A DNA stretch of 6,404 nucleotides from Jeotgalicoccus sp036782755 (GTDB lineage Bacteria > Bacillota > Bacilli > Staphylococcales > Salinicoccaceae), in the NCBI GenBank assembly GCA_036782755.1, contig DAIPYL010000070.1:1-6404 (forward strand), written 5' to 3'. The notes under the pieces are model-generated. The model was not told the DNA's origin. It saw nothing but the letters and a program-made list of their open reading frames with translations, and did no database searches. The first letter of the stretch is position 1, and the number at the start of each line of letters is the position of its first letter. The position numbers and the translations under genes are program-made. Positions 5,740 to 6,404 of this stretch are shown here, piece after piece.

Positions 5740-5755
5740 ATGGATTTTCTTTTTG
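5737..5755 (+). repeat. Direct repeat A, over the toxin start codon
   Basis: GCAATGGATTTTCTTTTTG. It includes the ATG of the toxin and recurs at 5893-5911 with one change in 19 bases. In type I loci of the par/Fst kind, such repeats let a convergent RNA pair with the toxin mRNA at its initiation region. Confidence 0.9.
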
Positions 5756-5832
5756 CAGAAATTTTAGCACCCGTAATCACCGGGTGCCTGATTGCGTACT
5801 TTGTCTACTGGTTGGACAACCGCGATGAGTGA
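5740..5832 (+). CDS. Type I toxin peptide, Fst/PepA1 (SprA1) family
   Basis: A 30-residue peptide beginning MDFLFAEILAPVITGC and ending YWLDNRDE. It has one hydrophobic membrane helix (about residues 8-25) with the family proline (P11) and a charged C-terminus. The pattern AP-V-I-S/T-G-C-x-I-A-x-F-x-Y-W-L-x-x-R agrees with Staphylococcus PepA1 as I recall it, and more distantly with Fst of Enterococcus plasmid pAD1. Such peptides insert into the membrane and depolarise or kill the cell when not silenced by an antisense RNA. The coding sequence contains a 7-bp hairpin (GCACCCG 5767-5773, CGGGTGC 5781-5787). It is too short for ordinary gene callers. Unlike PepA1, its tail is acidic, which is closer to Fst. 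Confidence 0.9.
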   Translation: MDFLFAEILAPVITGCLIAYFVYWLDNRDE

Positions 5833-5853
5833 TAGGCGAAAACCACACCAAAA

Positions 5854-5885
5854 AACCCCCAATCTACGGTCATAGATTGGGGGTT
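5854..5885. terminator. Shared terminator of toxin mRNA and antitoxin RNA
   Basis: A 13-bp perfect stem, AACCCCCAATCTA (5854-5866) and TAGATTGGGGGTT (5873-5885), with a 6-nt loop. It can be extended by ACACC (5845-5849) with GGTGT (5887-5891) across an internal loop. On the minus strand it is followed by six T residues, a good terminator for the antitoxin RNA. On the plus strand only TT follows, so termination of the toxin mRNA there is likely but less certain. The two RNAs share this region as complementary 3' ends, as in Fst/RNA II and SprA1/SprA1AS. Confidence 0.88.
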
Positions 5886-5892
5886 CGGTGTT

Positions 5893-5911
5893 GCAATGGA
5901 TTTCCTTTTTG
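5893..5911 (+). repeat. Direct repeat B, within the antitoxin RNA gene
   Basis: GCAATGGATTTCCTTTTTG, 18 of 19 identical to repeat A (one T to C change). It lies at the 5' end of the predicted minus-strand RNA, whose sequence would therefore be complementary to the toxin start region. Confidence 0.9.
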
Positions 5912-5918
5912 TAATTTG

Positions 5919-5948
5919 ATTATATCATCAGTCAAAGCAAAAAGTAAA
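5919..5948 (-). promoter_or_regulatory. Promoter of the antitoxin RNA
   Basis: On the minus strand TGATATAAT gives a perfect extended -10 (-10 box at 5919-5924). TTTACT at 5943-5948 is a -35 box with 4 of 6 consensus bases and an 18-bp spacer. It starts transcription at about 5912. It lacks the LexA box present at the toxin promoter, so the antitoxin should be made constitutively. Confidence 0.7.
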
Positions 5949-6038
5949 TTAGTTGATTTGAAACTATTAGATACCGATAAAGCTAAAACTAAAAATAAGG
6001 TTTACGTTAACTATGACTTATTAAGATTACTCGGATGA
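5931..6038 (+). pseudogene. Possible C-terminal gene remnant
   Basis: A plus-strand stretch with protein-like composition (KSKLVDLKLLDTDKAK, ending VYVNYDLLRLLG) and a TGA stop at 6036-6038. It has no start codon or ribosome binding site of its own. The same frame to its left runs through the antitoxin promoter, repeat B and the terminator, so it cannot be a gene in its present form. It may be the tail of a gene overwritten when the toxin locus arrived, or a chance frame. The family is not recognised. Confidence 0.25.
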
Positions 6039-6333
6039 TTATAGAAAATATATCTTTTAAAACTATTTAGATTATCTATCACAGTTATGGTTAATCTAAT
6101 TTTACTCGTATAAGTACTCTTCTTTCTCTTGCCACTCAATATCTTTTCTAATATACATCTCTCTTCATCTTAAAATCTCTTCAATATAATATCGAAGATT
6201 AAAAGCATTTTTTTCTTTTACAATATATAAAAAGCCCCAACCCACTCTCGTAAATCAGGAATTCTCCGCTTCAAACTTTCAGCTGTTCATTCTTCATTTA
6301 ATATAAAATCATTGTTATTATAACAGAACTTAC
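6039..6333. other. AT-rich stretch with no recognised gene
   Basis: About 295 bp with no convincing gene. The minus strand contains a tiny frame (6102-6158, MYIRKDIEWQEKEEYLYE) without a proper ribosome binding site, perhaps a remnant or chance. On the minus strand GGGTTGGGGC is followed by TTTTT (about 6232-6246), but no complementary arm is visible upstream, so it is not called as a terminator. Confidence 0.5.
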
Positions 6334-6404
6334 TTACACACTCGTAATCCCATCTATTTCTCCCATTCTGCCTTTATCTATCAGTGCTTTGTTTTGTTCG
6401 ATAA
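6334..6404 (-). CDS. Partial gene entering from the right edge, unknown
   Basis: The last 22 codons of a minus-strand gene, with protein-like sequence (IEQNKALIDKGRM then GEIDGITSV) and a TAA stop at 6334-6336. The rest lies beyond the window. Too little is present to name a family. It points toward the toxin locus from the right, and no clear terminator follows it. Confidence 0.45.
   Translation of the reverse strand, partial: IEQNKALIDKGRMGEIDGITSV

Larger units (their letters stand above)
5850..5912 (-). ncRNA. Antisense antitoxin RNA (RNA II / SprA1AS-like)
   Basis: Predicted RNA of about 60 nt starting near 5912 and ending in the T run after the shared hairpin near 5850. Its 5' part is the complement of repeat B and can pair with repeat A over the toxin start codon. 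Its 3' part is the complement of the toxin mRNA terminator. Size, convergent orientation and pairing scheme match RNA II of the pAD1 par locus. It should silence the toxin by blocking ribosome entry. No LexA box is seen at its promoter. Confidence 0.82.

Noticed and set aside
5829..6038. A 69-codon plus-strand frame across the toxin terminator and antitoxin RNA gene
   Set aside because: It starts at a GTG overlapping the toxin stop, has no ribosome binding site, and runs through the terminator hairpin, repeat B and the antitoxin promoter. Only its tail looks protein-like and is listed as a possible remnant.
6232..6246. Minus-strand GGGGC followed by TTTTT as a terminator of the right-edge gene
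   Set aside because: No upstream complementary arm could be found to form a stem.
6390..6401. GTTCG near the right edge as a third LexA box
   Set aside because: Only a half-site; the other arm (GAAC four bases away) is absent.
1..6404. CRISPR array, tRNA, rRNA or complete insertion sequence
   Set aside because: No regularly spaced repeats, no cloverleaf-like sequence and no transposase frame were seen in the window.

Overview
The window looks like low-GC Gram-positive chromosome, most probably from the Staphylococcaceae (Staphylococcus, Macrococcus, Jeotgalicoccus or Salinicoccus type). The evidence is AT-rich intergenic DNA, strong GGAGG-type ribosome binding sites, extended -10 promoters, Bacillota LexA boxes, a UmuC-like polymerase of the staphylococcal type, and a toxin peptide of the Staphylococcus PepA1/Fst family. 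No genus can be fixed from the sequence alone.

Layout. Positions 11-1741 (minus) hold an intact GMC/gluconate-2-dehydrogenase-type flavoprotein. Upstream of it, 1742-2220 is a graveyard of gene remnants. It contains a frameshifted C-terminal piece of the flavoprotein's expected small partner (subunit 3), a candidate promoter with a palindromic operator, a fragment of a second copy of the small membrane protein found at 4026-4280, a strong terminator, and the C-terminus of an XRE-type antitoxin. At about 2216 this is fused to a plus-strand reading frame (to 2673) that has lost its start. Then come a diacetyl/acetoin-reductase-like SDR (2875-3654, minus), an orphan RelB/DUF6290-like antitoxin (3747-3968, minus), a three-helix membrane protein (4026-4280, minus) and a Y-family DNA polymerase (4303-5565, minus). 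The last two probably form one transcript.

The most interesting part is 5565-5930. The polymerase gene and a 30-residue Fst/PepA1-like toxin gene (5740-5832, plus) are divergent, and each has its own near-perfect LexA box (5586-5597 and 5657-5670). The toxin gene carries a complete type I toxin-antitoxin layout. It has a structured 5' leader, a 9-bp match between the mRNA 5' end and the bases just after the stop codon, a terminator hairpin shared with a convergent RNA of about 60 nt (about 5912 down to 5850), and a 19-nt direct repeat (18/19) that would let this RNA pair over the toxin start codon. The toxin promoter overlaps a LexA box and the antitoxin RNA promoter does not. The arrangement therefore suggests a DNA-damage-inducible type I toxin paired with an SOS mutagenic polymerase, similar in logic to tisB/istR of Escherichia coli but built from an unrelated toxin family.

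From 5931 to the right edge there is little intact coding sequence. There is a possible decayed C-terminus (5931-6038), AT-rich DNA, and the last 22 codons of a minus-strand gene entering from the right (6334-6404).
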